A DNA stretch of 64,000 nucleotides, taken from positions 17,568,574-17,632,573 of the forward strand of contig CM055737.1 of NCBI GenBank assembly GCA_029465975.1. The letters are read 5' to 3'. Below the pieces are notes generated by a model, which ran no database searches, was not told the DNA's origin, and worked only from the letters and a program-made list of their open reading frames with translations. The stretch comes from Dallia pectoralis. Its lineage: Eukaryota; Chordata; Actinopteri; Esociformes; Umbridae. Below, in pieces: positions 32,565 to 45,231 of this stretch; within the stretch, counting starts at the first letter, position 1; each line of letters opens with the position of its first letter. The position numbers were made by a program, and so were the translations under genes.

Positions 32565-32919
32565 AGGCGATATACTTCTAGCAACCGAAAACCACCAACA
32601 TAAAAAGATTTTTGGAGTTCAGTCTTCTTCTACTTCTAGCAACTGAAATCCAACAACATACAAAAATGTAGGAGTTCAGGCTTTTCTTAAACAGAGGAAA
32701 CACATAACTCTTATTACCTGTTTTTTAAATGAGTTTTCAAAATGGATTTATCATTGATAGTTTGTTAATGCATTTACTGTGGACATTTCACAACATTATT
32801 TAAATTATTTAACAGAGTGAACAATGCAGCGATTTCAGCATGTGGACCCAGTAGTCTGATAGCTATGACGTCAGTTTCTTGCACAAAGAGCTCTGTGATT
32901 GAGTCTTGTCTTTACCATC

Positions 32920-32991
32920 AGCAGAGTGGCGCTGCGGAAGCGTGCTGGGCCCATAACCCAGAGGACGATGGATTGAAACCACCCTCTGCTA
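32920..32991 (+). pseudogene. R22: variant iMet tRNA, M2a
   Basis: M2a; 3 bp missing from the leader just upstream. Confidence 0.85.
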
Positions 32992-33349
32992 AGGCGATAT
33001 ACTTCTAGCAACCGAAAACCACCAACATAAAAAGATTTAGGAGTTCAGTCTTCTTCTACTTGTAGCAACTGAAATCCAACAACATACAAAAATGTAGGAG
33101 TTCAGGCTTTTTCTTAAACAGAGGAAACACATAACTCTTATTACCTGTTTTTTAAATGAGTTTTCAAAATGGATTTATCATTGATAGTTTGTTAATGCAT
33201 TTACTGTGGACATTTCACAACATTATTTAAATTATCTAACAGAAAGAACAATGCAGCGATATCGGCATGTAGTCCCAGTAGTCTGATAGCTATGACGTCA
33301 GTTTCTTGCACAAAGAGCTCTGTGATTGAGTCTTGGCATCTTTACCATC

Positions 33350-33421
33350 AGCAGAGTGGCGCAGCGGAAGCGTGCTGGGCCCATAACCCAGAGGTCGATG
33401 GATCGAAACCATCCTCTGCTA
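33350..33421 (+). tRNA. tRNA-iMet-CAT: R23: initiator tRNA-Met (CAT), canonical
   Basis: Exact M1; 373 bp to R24. Confidence 0.95.
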
Positions 33422-33722
33422 AGAAGATATACTTCTAGCAACTGAAAACCAACACCATACGAAAATGTTGGAGTTCAGGCATTTTCTTAAACAGAGGAAA
33501 CACATAACTCTTATTACCTGTTTTTTAAATGAGTTTTCAAAATGGATTTATCATTGATAGTTTGTTAATGCATTTACTGTGGACATTTCACAACATTATT
33601 TAAATTATCTAACAGAAAGAACAATGCAGCGATATCAGCATGTAGACCCAGTAGTCTGATAGCTATGACGTCAGTTTCTTGCACAAAGAGCTCTGTGATT
33701 GAGTCTTGTCATCTTTACCATC

Positions 33723-33794
33723 AGCAGAGTGGCGCAGCGGAAGCGTGCTGGGCCCATAACCCAGAGGACTGTGGATTGAAACCACGCTCTGCGA
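33723..33794 (+). pseudogene. R24: mosaic iMet, canonical D arm with M2b T arm
   Basis: A14 present; T arm and 3' end fully M2b. Confidence 0.8.
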
Positions 33795-34152
33795 AGGCGA
33801 TATACTTCTAGCAACCGAAAACCACCAACATCAAAAGATTTAGGAGTTCAGTCTTCTTCTACTTGTAGCAACTGAAATCCAACAACATACAAAAATGTAG
33901 GAGTTCAGGCTTTTTCTTAAACAGAGGAAACACATAACTCTTATTACCTGTTTTTTAAATGAGTTTTCAAAATGGATTTATCATTGATAGTTTGTTAATG
34001 CATTTACTGTGGACATTTCACAACATTATTTAAATTATCTAACAGAAAGAACAATGCAGCGATATCGGCATGTAGTCCCAGTAGTCTGATAGCTATGACG
34101 TCAGTTTCTTGCACAAAGAGCTCTGTGATTGAGTCTTGTCATCTTTACCATC

Positions 34153-34224
34153 AGCAGAGTGGCGCTGCGGAAGCGTGCTGGGCCCATAACCCAGAGGACG
34201 ATGGATTGAAACCACCCTCTGCTA
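34153..34224 (+). pseudogene. R25: variant iMet tRNA, M2a
   Basis: M2a; 430-bp unit. Confidence 0.85.
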
Positions 34225-34582
34225 AGGCGATATATTTCTAGCAACCGAAAACCACCAACATAAAAATTTTTTGGAGTTCAGTCTTCTTCTACTTCTAGCA
34301 ACTGAAATCCAACAACATACAAAAATGTAGGAGTTCAGGTTTTTTCTTAAACAGAGGAAACACATAACTCTTATTACCTGTTTTTTAAATGAGTTTTCAA
34401 AATGGATTTATCATTGATAGTTTGTTAATGCATTTACTGTGGACATTTCACAACATTATTTAAATTATTTAACAGAGTGAACAATGCAGCGATTTCAGCA
34501 TGTGGACCCAGTAGTCTGATAGCTATGACGTCAGTTTCTTGCACGAAGAGCTCTGTGATTGAGTCTTGTCATCTTTACCATC

Positions 34583-34654
34583 AGCAGAGTGGCGCTGCGG
34601 AAGCGTGCTGGGCCCATAACCCAGAGGACGATGGATTGAAACCACCCTCTGCTA
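34583..34654 (+). pseudogene. R26: variant iMet tRNA, M2a
   Basis: M2a; 429-bp unit. Confidence 0.85.
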
Positions 34655-35011
34655 AGGCGATATATTTCTAGCAACCGAAAACCACCAACATAAAACATTT
34701 TTGGAGTTCAGTCTTCTTCTACTTCTAGCAACTGAAATCCAACAACATACAAAAATGTAGGAGTTCAGGCTTTTTCTTAAACAGAGGAAACACATAACTC
34801 TTATTACCTGTTTTTTAAATGAGTTTTCAAAATGGATTTATCATTGATAGTTTGTTAATGCATTTACTGTGGACATTTCACAACATTATTTAAATTATCT
34901 AACAGTGAACAATGCAGCGATTTCAGCATGTAGGACCCAGTAGTCTGATAGCTATGACGTCAGTTTCTTGCACGAAGAGCTCTGTGATTGAGTCTTGTCA
35001 TCTTTACCATC

Positions 35012-35084
35012 AGCAGAGTGGCGCTGCGGAAGCGTGCTGGGCCCATAACCCAGAGGACTGATGGATTGAAACCACCCTCTGCTA
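35012..35084 (+). pseudogene. R27: variant iMet tRNA, M2a with 1-nt insertion
   Basis: 73 nt; same extra T as R15. Confidence 0.8.
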
Positions 35085-35444
35085 AGGCGATATATTTCTA
35101 GCAACCGAAAACCACCAACATAAAAAGATTTTTTTGGAGTTCAGTCTTCTTCTACTTCTAGCAACTGAAATCCAACAACATACAAAAATGTAGGAGTTCA
35201 GGCTTTTTCTTAAACAGAGGAAACACATAACTCTTATTACCTGTTTTTTAAATGAGTTTTCAAAATGGATTTATCATTGATAGTTTGTTAATGCATTTAC
35301 TGTGGACATTTCACAACATTATTTAAATTATCTAACAGAAAGAACAATGCAGCGATATCGGCATGTAGTCCCAGTAGTCTGATAGCTATGACGTCAGTTT
35401 CTTGCCAAAGAGCTCTGTGATTGAGTCTTGGCATCTTTACCATC

Positions 35445-35516
35445 AGCAGAGTGGCGCAGCGGAAGCGTGCTGGGCCCATAACCCAGAGGTCGATGGATCG
35501 AAACCATCCTCTGCTA
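35445..35516 (+). tRNA. tRNA-iMet-CAT: R28: initiator tRNA-Met (CAT), canonical
   Basis: Exact M1; leader lacks 2 bp downstream of the CRE. Confidence 0.95.
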
Positions 35517-35817
35517 AGAAGATATACTTCTAGCAACTGAAAACCAACAACATACGAAAATGTAGGAGTTCAGGCTTTTTCTTAAACAGAGGAAACACAT
35601 AACTCTTATTACCTGTTTTTTAAATGAGTTTTCAAAATGGATTTATCATTGATAGTTTGTTAATGCATTTACTGTGGACATTTCACAACATTATTTAAAT
35701 TATCTAACAGAAAGAACAATGCAGCGATTTCAGCATGTAGACCCAGTAGTCTGATAGCTATGACGTCAGTTTCTTGCACAAAGAGCTCTGTGATTGAGTC
35801 TTGGCATCTTTACCATC

Positions 35818-35889
35818 AGCAGAGTGGCGCAGCGGAAGCGTGCTGGGCCCATAACCCAGAGGTCGATGGATCGAAACCATCCTCTGCTA
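35818..35889 (+). tRNA. tRNA-iMet-CAT: R29: initiator tRNA-Met (CAT), canonical
   Basis: Exact M1, but about 43 bp of the trailer are deleted, including half the hairpin, giving the shortest unit (330 bp). Confidence 0.95.
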
Positions 35890-36147
35890 AGAAGATAGTT
35901 CAGGCTTTTTCTTAAACAGAGGAAACACATAACTCTTATTACCTGTTTTTGAAATGAGTTTTCAAAATGGATTTATCATTGATAGTTTGTTAATGCATTT
36001 ACTGTGGACATTTCACAACATTATTTAAATTATTTAACAGAGTGAACAATGCAGCGATTTCAGCATGTGGACCCAGTAGTCTGATAGCTATGACGTCAGT
36101 TTCTTGCACGAAGAGCTCTGTGATTGAGTCTTGTCATCTTTACCATC

Positions 36148-36219
36148 AGCAGAGTGGCGCTGCGGAAGCGTGCTGGGCCCATAACCCAGAGGACGATGGA
36201 TTGAAACCACCCTCTGCTA
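36148..36219 (+). pseudogene. R30: variant iMet tRNA, M2a
   Basis: M2a; 434-bp unit. Confidence 0.85.
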
Positions 36220-36581
36220 AGGCGATATACTTCTAGCAACCGAAAACCACCAACATAAAAAGATTTTTTTGAGTTCAGTCTTCTTCTACTTCTAGCAACT
36301 GAAATCCAACAACATACAAAAATGTAGGAGTTCAGGCTTTTTCTTAAACAGAGAGGAAACACATAACTCTTATTACCTGTTTTTTAAATGAGTTTTCAAA
36401 ATGGATTTATCATTGATAGTTTGTTAATGCATTTACTGTGGACATTTCACAACATTATTTAAATTATCTAACAGAAAGAACAATGCAGCGATATCGGCAT
36501 GTAGTCCCAGTAGTCTGATAGCTATGACGTCAGTTTCTTGCACAAAGAGCTCTGTGATTGAGTCTTGGCATCTTTACCATC

Positions 36582-36653
36582 AGCAGAGTGGCGCAGCGGA
36601 AGCGTGCTGGGCCCATAACCCAGAGGTCGATGGATCGAAACCATCCTCTGCTA
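36582..36653 (+). tRNA. tRNA-iMet-CAT: R31: initiator tRNA-Met (CAT), canonical
   Basis: Exact M1; 373 bp to R32. Confidence 0.95.
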
Positions 36654-36954
36654 AGAAGATATACTTCTAGCAACTGAAAACCAACAACATACGAAAATGT
36701 TGGAGTTCAGGCATTTTCTTAAACAGAGGAAACACATAACTCTTATTACCTGTTTTTTAAATGAGTTTTCAAAATGGATTTATCATTGATAGTTTGTTAA
36801 TGCATTTACTGTGGACATTTCACAACATTATTTAAATTATCTAACAGAGTGAACAATGCAGCGATTTCAGCATGTAGACCCAGTAGTCTGATAGCTATGA
36901 CGTCAGTTTCTTGCACGAAGAGCTCTGTGATTGAGTCTTGTCATCTTTACCATC

Positions 36955-37026
36955 AGCAGAGTGGCGCTGCGGAAGCGTGCTGGGCCCATAACCCAGAGGA
37001 CGATGGATTAAAACCACCCTCTGCTA
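36955..37026 (+). pseudogene. R32: variant iMet tRNA, M2a plus G57A
   Basis: Second B-box base also lost (GGATTAAAACC). Confidence 0.8.
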
Positions 37027-37385
37027 AGGCGATATATTTCTAGCAACCGAAAACCACCAACATAAAAAAGATTTTGGAGTTCAGTCTTCTTCTACTTCTA
37101 GCAACTGAAATCCAACAACATACAAAAATGTAGGAGTTCAGGCTTTTTCTTAAACAGAGGAAACACATAACTCTTATTACCTGTTTTTTAAATGAGTTTT
37201 CAAAATGGATTTATCATTGATAGTTTGTTAATGCATTTACTGTGGACATTTCACAACATTATTTAAATTATCTAACAGAAAGAACAATGCAGCGATATCG
37301 GCATGTAGTCCCAGTAGTCTGATAGCTATGACGTCAGTTTCTTGCACAAAGAGCTCTGTGATTGAGTCTTGGCATCTTTACCATC

Positions 37386-37456
37386 AGCAGAGTGGCGCTG
37401 CGGAAGCGTGCTGGGCCCATAACCCAGAGGATGGATTGAAACCACGCCTGCTGCTA
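37386..37456 (+). pseudogene. R33: damaged variant iMet (71 nt)
   Basis: A14T; variable loop shortened and the 3' acceptor strand rearranged. Confidence 0.8.
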
Positions 37457-37814
37457 AGGCGATATACTTCTAGCAACCGAAAACCACCAACATAAAAAGA
37501 TTTAGGAGTTCAGTCTTCTTCTACTTGTAGCAACTGAAATCCAACAACATACAAAAATGTAGGAGTTCAGGCTTTTTCTTAAACAGAGGAAACACATAAC
37601 TCTTATTACCTGTTTTTTAAATGAGTTTTCAAAATGGATTTATCATTGATAGTTTGTTAATGCATTTACTGTGGACATTTCACAACATTATTTAAATTAT
37701 CTAACAGAAAGAACAATGCAGCGATATCGGCATGTAGTCCCAGTAGTCTGATAGCTATGACGTCAGTTTCTTGCACAAAGAGCTCTGTGATTGAGTCTTG
37801 GCATCTTTACCATC

Positions 37815-37885
37815 AGCAGAGTGGCGCAGCGGAAGCGTGCTGGGCCCATAACCCAGAGGTCGATGGATCGAACCATCCTCTGCTA
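37815..37885 (+). tRNA. R34: near-canonical iMet, T loop short by one A
   Basis: M1 apart from a 6-nt T loop (71 nt), which should weaken folding and the B box. Confidence 0.7.
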
Positions 37886-38186
37886 AGAAGATATACTTCT
37901 AGCAACTGAAAACCAACACCATACGAAAATGTTGGAGTTCAGGCATTTTCTTAAACAGAGGAAACACATAACTCTTATTACCTGTTTTTTAAATGAGTTT
38001 TCAAAATGGATTTATCATTGATAGTTTGTTAATGCATTTACTGTGGACATTTCACAACATTATTTAAATTATCTAACAGAAAGAACAATGCAGCGATTTC
38101 AGCATGTAGACCCAGTAGTCTGATAGCTATGACGTCAGTTTCTTGCACAAAGAGCTCTGTGATTGAGTCTTGTCATCTTTACCATC

Positions 38187-38256
38187 AGCAGAGTGGCGCT
38201 GCGGAAGCGTGCTGGGCCCATAACCCAGAGGACGGGATTGAAACCACCCTCTGCTA
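38187..38256 (+). pseudogene. R35: variant iMet tRNA, M2a with 2-nt deletion
   Basis: 70 nt; two T-stem bases missing. Confidence 0.8.
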
Positions 38257-38618
38257 AGGCGATATATTTCTAGCAACCGAAAACCACCAACATAAAAATT
38301 TTTTTTTTGGAGTTCAGTCTTCTTCTACTTCTAGCAACTGAAATCCAACAACATACAAAAATGTAGGAGTTCAGGCTTTTTCTTAAACAGAGGAAACACA
38401 TAACTCTTATTACCTGTTTTTTAAATGAGTTTTCAAAATGGATTTATCATTGATAGTTTGTTAATGCATTTACTGTGGACATTTCACAACATTATTTAAA
38501 TTATCTAACAGAAAGAACAATGCAGCGATTTCAGCATGTAGTCCCAGTAGTCTGATAGCTATGACGTCAGTTTCTTGCACAAAGAGCTCTGTGATTGAGT
38601 CTTGGCATCTTTACCATC

Positions 38619-38690
38619 AGCAGAGTGGCGCTGCGGAAGCGTGCTGGGCCCATAACCCAGAGGACTGTGGATTGAAACCACGCTCTGCTA
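38619..38690 (+). pseudogene. R36: variant iMet tRNA, M2b with canonical 3' base
   Basis: M2b T arm, but T72 retained. Confidence 0.8.
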
Positions 38691-39048
38691 AGGCGATATA
38701 CTTCTAGCAACCGAAAACCACCAACATAAAAAGATTTAGGAGTTCAGTCTTCTTCTACTTGTAGCAACTGAAATCCAACAACATACAAAAATGTAGGAGT
38801 TCAGGCTTTTTCTTAAACAGAGGAAACACATAACTCTTATTACCTGTTTTTTAAATGAGTTTTCAAAAGGGATTTATCATTGATAGTTTGTTAATGCATT
38901 TACTGTGGACATTTCACAACATTATTTAAATTATCTAACAGAAAGAACAATGCAGCGATATCGGCATGTAGTCCCAGTAGTCTGATAGCTATGACGTCAG
39001 TTTCTTGCACAAAGAGCTCTGTGATTGAGTCTTGGCATCTTTACCATC

Positions 39049-39120
39049 AGCAGAGTGGCGCAGCGGAAGCGTGCTGGGCCCATAACCCAGAGGTCGATGG
39101 ATCGAAACCATCCTCTGCTA
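39049..39120 (+). tRNA. tRNA-iMet-CAT: R37: initiator tRNA-Met (CAT), canonical
   Basis: Exact M1; 373 bp to R38. Confidence 0.95.
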
Positions 39121-39421
39121 AGAAGATATACTTCTAGCAACTGAAAACCAACACCATACGAAAATGTTGGAGTTCAGGCATTTTCTTAAACAGAGGAAAC
39201 ACATAACTCTTATTACCTGTTTTTTAAATGAGTTTTCAAAATGGATTTATCATTGATAGTTTGTTAATGCATTTACTGTGGACATTTCACAACATTATTT
39301 AAATTATCTAACAGAAAGAACAATGCAGCGATATCGGCATGTAGTCCCAGTAGTCTGATAGCTATGACGTCAGTTTCTTGCACAAAGAGCTCTGTGATTG
39401 AGTCTTGTCATCTTTACCATC

Positions 39422-39493
39422 AGCAGAGTGGCGCTGCGGAAGCGTGCTGGGCCCATAACCCAGAGGACGATGGATTGAAACCACCCTCTGCTA
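39422..39493 (+). pseudogene. R38: variant iMet tRNA, M2a
   Basis: M2a; 430-bp unit. Confidence 0.85.
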
Positions 39494-39851
39494 AGGCGAT
39501 ATATTTCTAGCAACCGAAAACCACCAACATAAAATTTTTTTGGAGTTCAGTCTTCTTCTACTTCTAGCAACTGAAATCCAACAACATACAAAAATGTAGG
39601 AGTTCAGGCTTTTTCTTAAACAGAGGAAACACATAACTCTTATTACCTGTTTTTTAAATGAGTTTTCAAAATGGATTTATCATTGATAGTTTGTTAATGC
39701 ATTTACTGTGGACATTTCACAACATTATTTAAATTATCTAACAGAGTGAACAATGCAGCGATTTCAGCATGTGGACCCAGTAGTCTGATAGCTATGACGT
39801 CAGTTTCTTGCACGAAGAGCTCTGTGATTGAGTCTTGTCATCTTTACCATC

Positions 39852-39923
39852 AGCAGAGTGGCGCTGCGGAAGCGTGCTGGGCCCATAACCCAGAGGACGA
39901 TGGATTGAAACCACCCTCTGCTA
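39852..39923 (+). pseudogene. R39: variant iMet tRNA, M2a
   Basis: M2a; 431-bp unit. Confidence 0.85.
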
Positions 39924-40282
39924 AGGCGATATATTTCTAGCAACCGAAAACCACCAACATAAAAAGATTTTTGGAGTTCAGTCTTCTTCTACTTCTAGCA
40001 ACTGAAATCCAACAACATACAAAAATGTAGGAGTTCAGGTATTTTCTTAAACAGAGGAAACACATAACTCTTATTACCTGTTTTTTAAATGAGTTTTCGA
40101 AATGGATTTATCATTGATTGTTTGTTAATGCATTTACTGTGGACATTTCACAACATTATTTAAATTATCTAACAGAAAGAACAATGCAGCGATATCGGCA
40201 TGTAGTCCCAGTAGTCTGATAGCTATGACGTCAGTTTCTTGCACAAAGAGCTCTGTGATTGAGTCTTGTCATCTTTACCATC

Positions 40283-40354
40283 AGCAGAGTGGTGCTGCGG
40301 AAGCGTGCTGGGCCCATAACCCAGAGGACGATGGATTGAAACCACGCTCTGCGA
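40283..40354 (+). pseudogene. R40: mosaic M2a/M2b iMet plus C11T
   Basis: M2a T-stem 5' strand, M2b 3' end, and a D-stem change. Confidence 0.8.
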
Positions 40355-40711
40355 AGGCGATATACTTCTAGCAACCGAAAACCACCAACATAAAAAGATT
40401 TAGGAGTTCAGTCTTCTTCTACTTGTAGCAACTGAAATCCAACAACATACAAAAATGTAGGAGTTCAGGGTTTTCTTAAACAGAGGAAACACATAACTCT
40501 TATTACCTGTTTTTTAAATGAGTTTTCAAAATGGATTTATCATTGATAGTTTGTTAATGCATTTACTGTGGACATTTCACAACATTATTTAAATTATCTA
40601 ACAGAAAGAACAATGCAGCGATATCGGCATGTAGTCCCAGTAGTCTGATAGCTATGACGTCAGTTTCTTGCACAAAGAGCTCTGTGATTGAGTCTTGGCA
40701 TCTTTACCATC

Positions 40712-40783
40712 AGCAGAGTGGCGCAGCGGAAGCGTGCTGGGCCCATAACCCAGAGGTCGATGGATCGAAACCATCCTCTGCTA
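40712..40783 (+). tRNA. tRNA-iMet-CAT: R41: initiator tRNA-Met (CAT), canonical
   Basis: Exact M1; 373 bp to R42. Confidence 0.95.
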
Positions 40784-41084
40784 AGAAGATATACTTCTAG
40801 CAACTGAAAACCAACACCATACGAAAATGTTGGAGTTCAGGCATTTTCTTAAACAGAGGAAACACATAACTCTTATTACCTGTTTTTTAAATGAGTTTTC
40901 AAAATGGATTTATCATTGATAGTTTGTTAATGCATTTACTGTGGACATTTCACAACATTATTTAAATTATTTAACAGAGTGAACAATGCAGCGATTTCAG
41001 CATGTAGACCCAGTAGTCTGATAGCTATGACGTCAGTTTCTTGCACGAAGAGCTCTGTGATTGAGTCTTGTCATCTTTACCATC

Positions 41085-41156
41085 AGCAGAGTGGCGCTGC
41101 GGAAGCGTGCTGGGCCCATAACCCAGAGGACGATGGATTGAAACCACCCTCTGCTA
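41085..41156 (+). pseudogene. R42: variant iMet tRNA, M2a
   Basis: M2a; 432-bp unit. Confidence 0.85.
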
Positions 41157-41516
41157 AGGCGATATATTTCTAGCAACCGAAAACCACCAACATAAAAAGA
41201 TTTTTTTGAGTTCAGTCTTCTTCTACTTCTAGCAACTGAAATCCAACAACATACAAAAATGTAGGAGTTCAGGCTTTTTCTTAAACAGAGGAAACACATA
41301 ACTCTTATTACCTGTTTTTTAAATGAGTTTTCAAAATGGATTTATCATTGATAGTTTGTTAATGCATTTACTGTGGACATTTCACAACATTATTTAAATT
41401 ATCTAACAGAAAGAACAATGCAGCGATATCGGCATGTAGTCCCAGTAGTCTGATAGCTATGACGTCAGTTTCTTGCACAAAGAGCTCTGTGATTGAGTCT
41501 TGTCATCTTTACCATC

Positions 41517-41588
41517 AGCAGAGTGGCGCTGCGGAAGCGTGCTGGGCCCATAACCCAGAGGACGATGGATTGAAACCACCCTCTGCTA
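41517..41588 (+). pseudogene. R43: variant iMet tRNA, M2a
   Basis: M2a; 430-bp unit. Confidence 0.85.
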
Positions 41589-41946
41589 AGGCGATATATT
41601 TCTAGCAACCGAAAACCACCAACATAAAATTTTTTTGGAGTTCAGTCTTCTTCTACTTCTAGCAACTGAAATCCAACAACATACAAAAATGTAGGAGTTC
41701 AGGCTTTTTCTTAAACAGAGGAAACACATAACTCTTATTACCTGTTTTTTAAATGAGTTTTCAAAATGGATTTATCATTGATAGTTTGTTAATGCATTTA
41801 CTGTGGACATTTCACAACATTATTTAAATTATCTAACAGAAAGAACAATGCAGCGATATCGGCATGTAGTCCCAGTAGTCTGATAGCTATGACGTCAGTT
41901 TCTTGCACAAAGAGCTCTGTGATTGAGTCTTGGCATCTTTACCATC

Positions 41947-42018
41947 AGCAGAGTGGCGCAGCGGAAGCGTGCTGGGCCCATAACCCAGAGGTCGATGGAT
42001 CGAAACCATCCTCTGCTA
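41947..42018 (+). tRNA. tRNA-iMet-CAT: R44: initiator tRNA-Met (CAT), canonical
   Basis: Exact M1; 373 bp to R45. Confidence 0.95.
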
Positions 42019-42319
42019 AGAAGATATACTTCTAGCAACTGAAAACCAACACCATACGAAAATGTTGGAGTTCAGGCATTTTCTTAAACAGAGGAAACAC
42101 ATAACTCTTATTACCTGTTTTTTAAATGAGTTTTCAAAATGGATTTATCATTGATAGTTTGTTAATGCATTTACTGTGGACATTTCACAACATTATTTAA
42201 ATTATCTAACAGAAAGAACAATGCAGCGATTTCAGCATGTGGACCCAGTAGTCTGATAGCTATGACGTCAGTTTCTTGCACAAAGAGCTCTGTGATTGAG
42301 TCTTGTCATCTTTACCATC

Positions 42320-42390
42320 AGCAGAGTGGCGCTGCGGAAGCGTGCTGGGCCCATAACCCAGAGGACGATGGATTGAAACCACCTCTGCTA
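42320..42390 (+). pseudogene. R45: variant iMet tRNA, M2a with 1-nt deletion
   Basis: 71 nt; same missing C as R21. Confidence 0.8.
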
Positions 42391-42747
42391 AGGCGATATA
42401 CTTCTAGCAACCGAAAACCACCAACATAAAAAATTTAGGAGTTCAGTCTTCTTCTACTTGTAGCAACTGAAATCCAACAACATACAAAAATGTAGGAGTT
42501 CAGGCTTTTTCTTAAACAGAGGAAACACATAACTCTTATTACCTGTTTTTTAAATGAGTTTTCAAAATGGATTTATCATTGATAGTTTGTTAATGCATTT
42601 ACTGTGGACATTTCACAACATTATTTAAATTATCTAACAGAAAGAACAATGCAGCGATATCGGCATGTAGTCCCAGTAGTCTGATAGCTATGACGTCAGT
42701 TTCTTGCACAAAGAGCTCTGTGATTGAGTCTTGGCATCTTTACCATC

Positions 42748-42819
42748 AGCAGAGTGGCGCAGCGGAAGCGTGCTGGGCCCATAACCCAGAGGTCGATGGA
42801 TCGAAACCATCCTCTGCTA
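42748..42819 (+). tRNA. tRNA-iMet-CAT: R46: initiator tRNA-Met (CAT), canonical
   Basis: Exact M1; 373 bp to R47. Confidence 0.95.
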
Positions 42820-43120
42820 AGAAGATATACTTCTAGCAACTGAAAACCAACACCATACGAAAATGTTGGAGTTCAGGCATTTTCTTAAACAGAGGAAACA
42901 CATAACTCTTATTACCTGTTTTTTAAATGAGTTTTCAAAATGGATTTATCATTGATAGTTTGTTAATGCATTTACTGTGGACATTTCACAACATTATTTA
43001 AATTATTTAACAGAGTGAACAATGCAGCGATTTCAGCATGTGGACCCAGTAGTCTGATAGCTATGACGTCAGTTTCTTGCACGAAGAGCTCTGTGATTGA
43101 GTCTTGTCATCTTTACCATC

Positions 43121-43192
43121 AGCAGAGTGGCGCTGCGGAAGCGTGCTGGGCCCATAACCCAGAGGACGATGGATTGAAACCACCCTCTGCTA
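43121..43192 (+). pseudogene. R47: variant iMet tRNA, M2a
   Basis: M2a; 430-bp unit. Confidence 0.85.
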
Positions 43193-43550
43193 AGGCGATA
43201 TATTTCTAGCAACTGAAAACCACCAACATAAAACATTTTTGGAGTTCAGTCTTCTTCTACTTCTAGCAACTGAAATCCAACAACATACAAAAATGTAGGA
43301 GTTCAGGTTTTTTCTTAAACAGAGGAAACACATAACTCTTATTACCTGTTTTTTAAATGAGTTTTCAAAATGGATTTATCATTGATAGTTTGTTAATGCA
43401 TTTACTGTGGACATTTCACAACATTATTTAAATTATCTAACAGAGTGAACAATGCAGCGATTTCAGCATGTAGACCCAGTAGTCTGATAGCTATGACGTC
43501 AGTTTCTTGCACGAAGAGCTCTGTGATTGAGTCTTGTCATCTTTACCATC

Positions 43551-43622
43551 AGCAGAGTGGCGCAGCGGAAGCGTGCTGGGCCCATAACCCAGAGGACTGT
43601 GGATTGAAACCACCCTCTGCTA
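43551..43622 (+). pseudogene. R48: mosaic iMet, canonical D arm, mixed M2b/M2a T arm
   Basis: TGTGG faces CCACC, leaving T49 opposite C65. Confidence 0.8.
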
Positions 43623-43983
43623 AGGCGATATACTTCTAGCAACCGAAAACCACCAACATAAAAAGATTTTTTTTGAGTTCAGTCTTCTTCTACTTCTAGC
43701 AACTGAAATCCAACAACATACAAAAATGTAGGAGTTCAGGCTTTTTCTTAAACAGAGGAAACACATAACTCTTATTACCTGTTTTTTAAATGAGTTTTCA
43801 AAATGGATTTATCATTGATAGTTTGTTAATGCATTTACTGTGGACATTTCACAACATTATTTAAATTATCTAACAGAAAGAACAATGCAGCGATATCGGC
43901 ATGTAGTCCCAGTAGTCTGATAGCTATGACGTCAGTTTCTTGCACAAAGAGCTCTGTGATTGAGTCTTGGCATCTTTACCATC

Positions 43984-44055
43984 AGCAGAGTGGCGCAGCG
44001 GAAGCGTGCTGGGCCCATAACCCAGAGGTCGATGGATCGAAACCATCCTCTGCTA
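43984..44055 (+). tRNA. tRNA-iMet-CAT: R49: initiator tRNA-Met (CAT), canonical
   Basis: Exact M1; 373 bp to R50. Confidence 0.95.
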
Positions 44056-44356
44056 AGAAGATATACTTCTAGCAACTGAAAACCAACACCATACGAAAAT
44101 GTTGGAGTTCAGGCATTTTCTTAAACAGAGGAAACACATAACTCTTATTACCTGTTTTTTAAATGAGTTTTCAAAATGGATTTATCATTGATAGTTTGTT
44201 AATGCATTTACTGTGGACATTTCACAACATTATTTAAATTATCTAACAGAAAGAACAATGCAGCGATATCGGCATGTAGTCCCAGTAGTCTGATAGCTAT
44301 GACGTCAGTTTCTTGCACAAAGAGCTCTGTGATTGAGTCTTGGCATCTTTACCATC

Positions 44357-44428
44357 AGCAGAGTGGCGCAGCGGAAGCGTGCTGGGCCCATAACCCAGAG
44401 GACGATGGATTGAAACCACCCTCTGCTA
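44357..44428 (+). pseudogene. R50: mosaic iMet, canonical D arm with M2a T arm
   Basis: A14 present; C56T and T64C. Confidence 0.8.
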
Positions 44429-44786
44429 AGGCGATATACTTCTAGCAACCGAAAACCACCAACATAAAAAGATTTAGGAGTTCAGTCTTCTTCTACTTGT
44501 AGCAACTGAAATCCAACAACATACAAAAATGTAGGAGTTCAGGCTTTTTCTTAAACAGAGGAAACACATAACTCTTATTACCTGTTTTTTAAATGAGTTT
44601 TCAAAATGGATTTATCATTGATAGTTTGTTAATGCATTTACTGTGGACATTTCACAACATTATTTAAATTATCTAACAGAAAGAACAATGCAGCGATATC
44701 GGCATGTAGTCCCAGTAGTCTGATAGCTATGACGTCAGTTTCTTGCACAAAGAGCTCTGTGATTGAGTCTTGGCATCTTTACCATC

Positions 44787-44858
44787 AGCAGAGTGGCGCA
44801 GCGGAAGCGTGCTGGGCCCATAACCCAGAGGTCGATGGATCGAAACCATCCTCTGCTA
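44787..44858 (+). tRNA. tRNA-iMet-CAT: R51: initiator tRNA-Met (CAT), canonical
   Basis: Exact M1; 373 bp to R52. Confidence 0.95.
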
Positions 44859-45159
44859 AGAAGATATACTTCTAGCAACTGAAAACCAACAACATACGAA
44901 AATGTTGGAGTTCAGGCATTTTCTTAAACAGAGGAAACACATAACTCTTATTACCTGTTTTTTAAATGAGTTTTCAAAATGGATTTATCATTGATAGTTT
45001 GTTAATGCATTTACTGTGGACATTTCACAACATTATTTAAATTATCTAACAGAGTGAACAATGCAGCGATTTCAGCATGTAGACCCAGTAGTCTGATAGC
45101 TATGACGTCAGTTTCTTGCACGAAGAGCTCTGTGATTGAGTCTTGTCATCTTTACCATC

Positions 45160-45231
45160 AGCAGAGTGGCGCTGCGGAAGCGTGCTGGGCCCATAACCCA
45201 GAGGACGATGGATTGAAACCACCCTCTGCTA
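45160..45231 (+). pseudogene. R52: variant iMet tRNA, M2a
   Basis: M2a; 432-bp unit. Confidence 0.85.
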
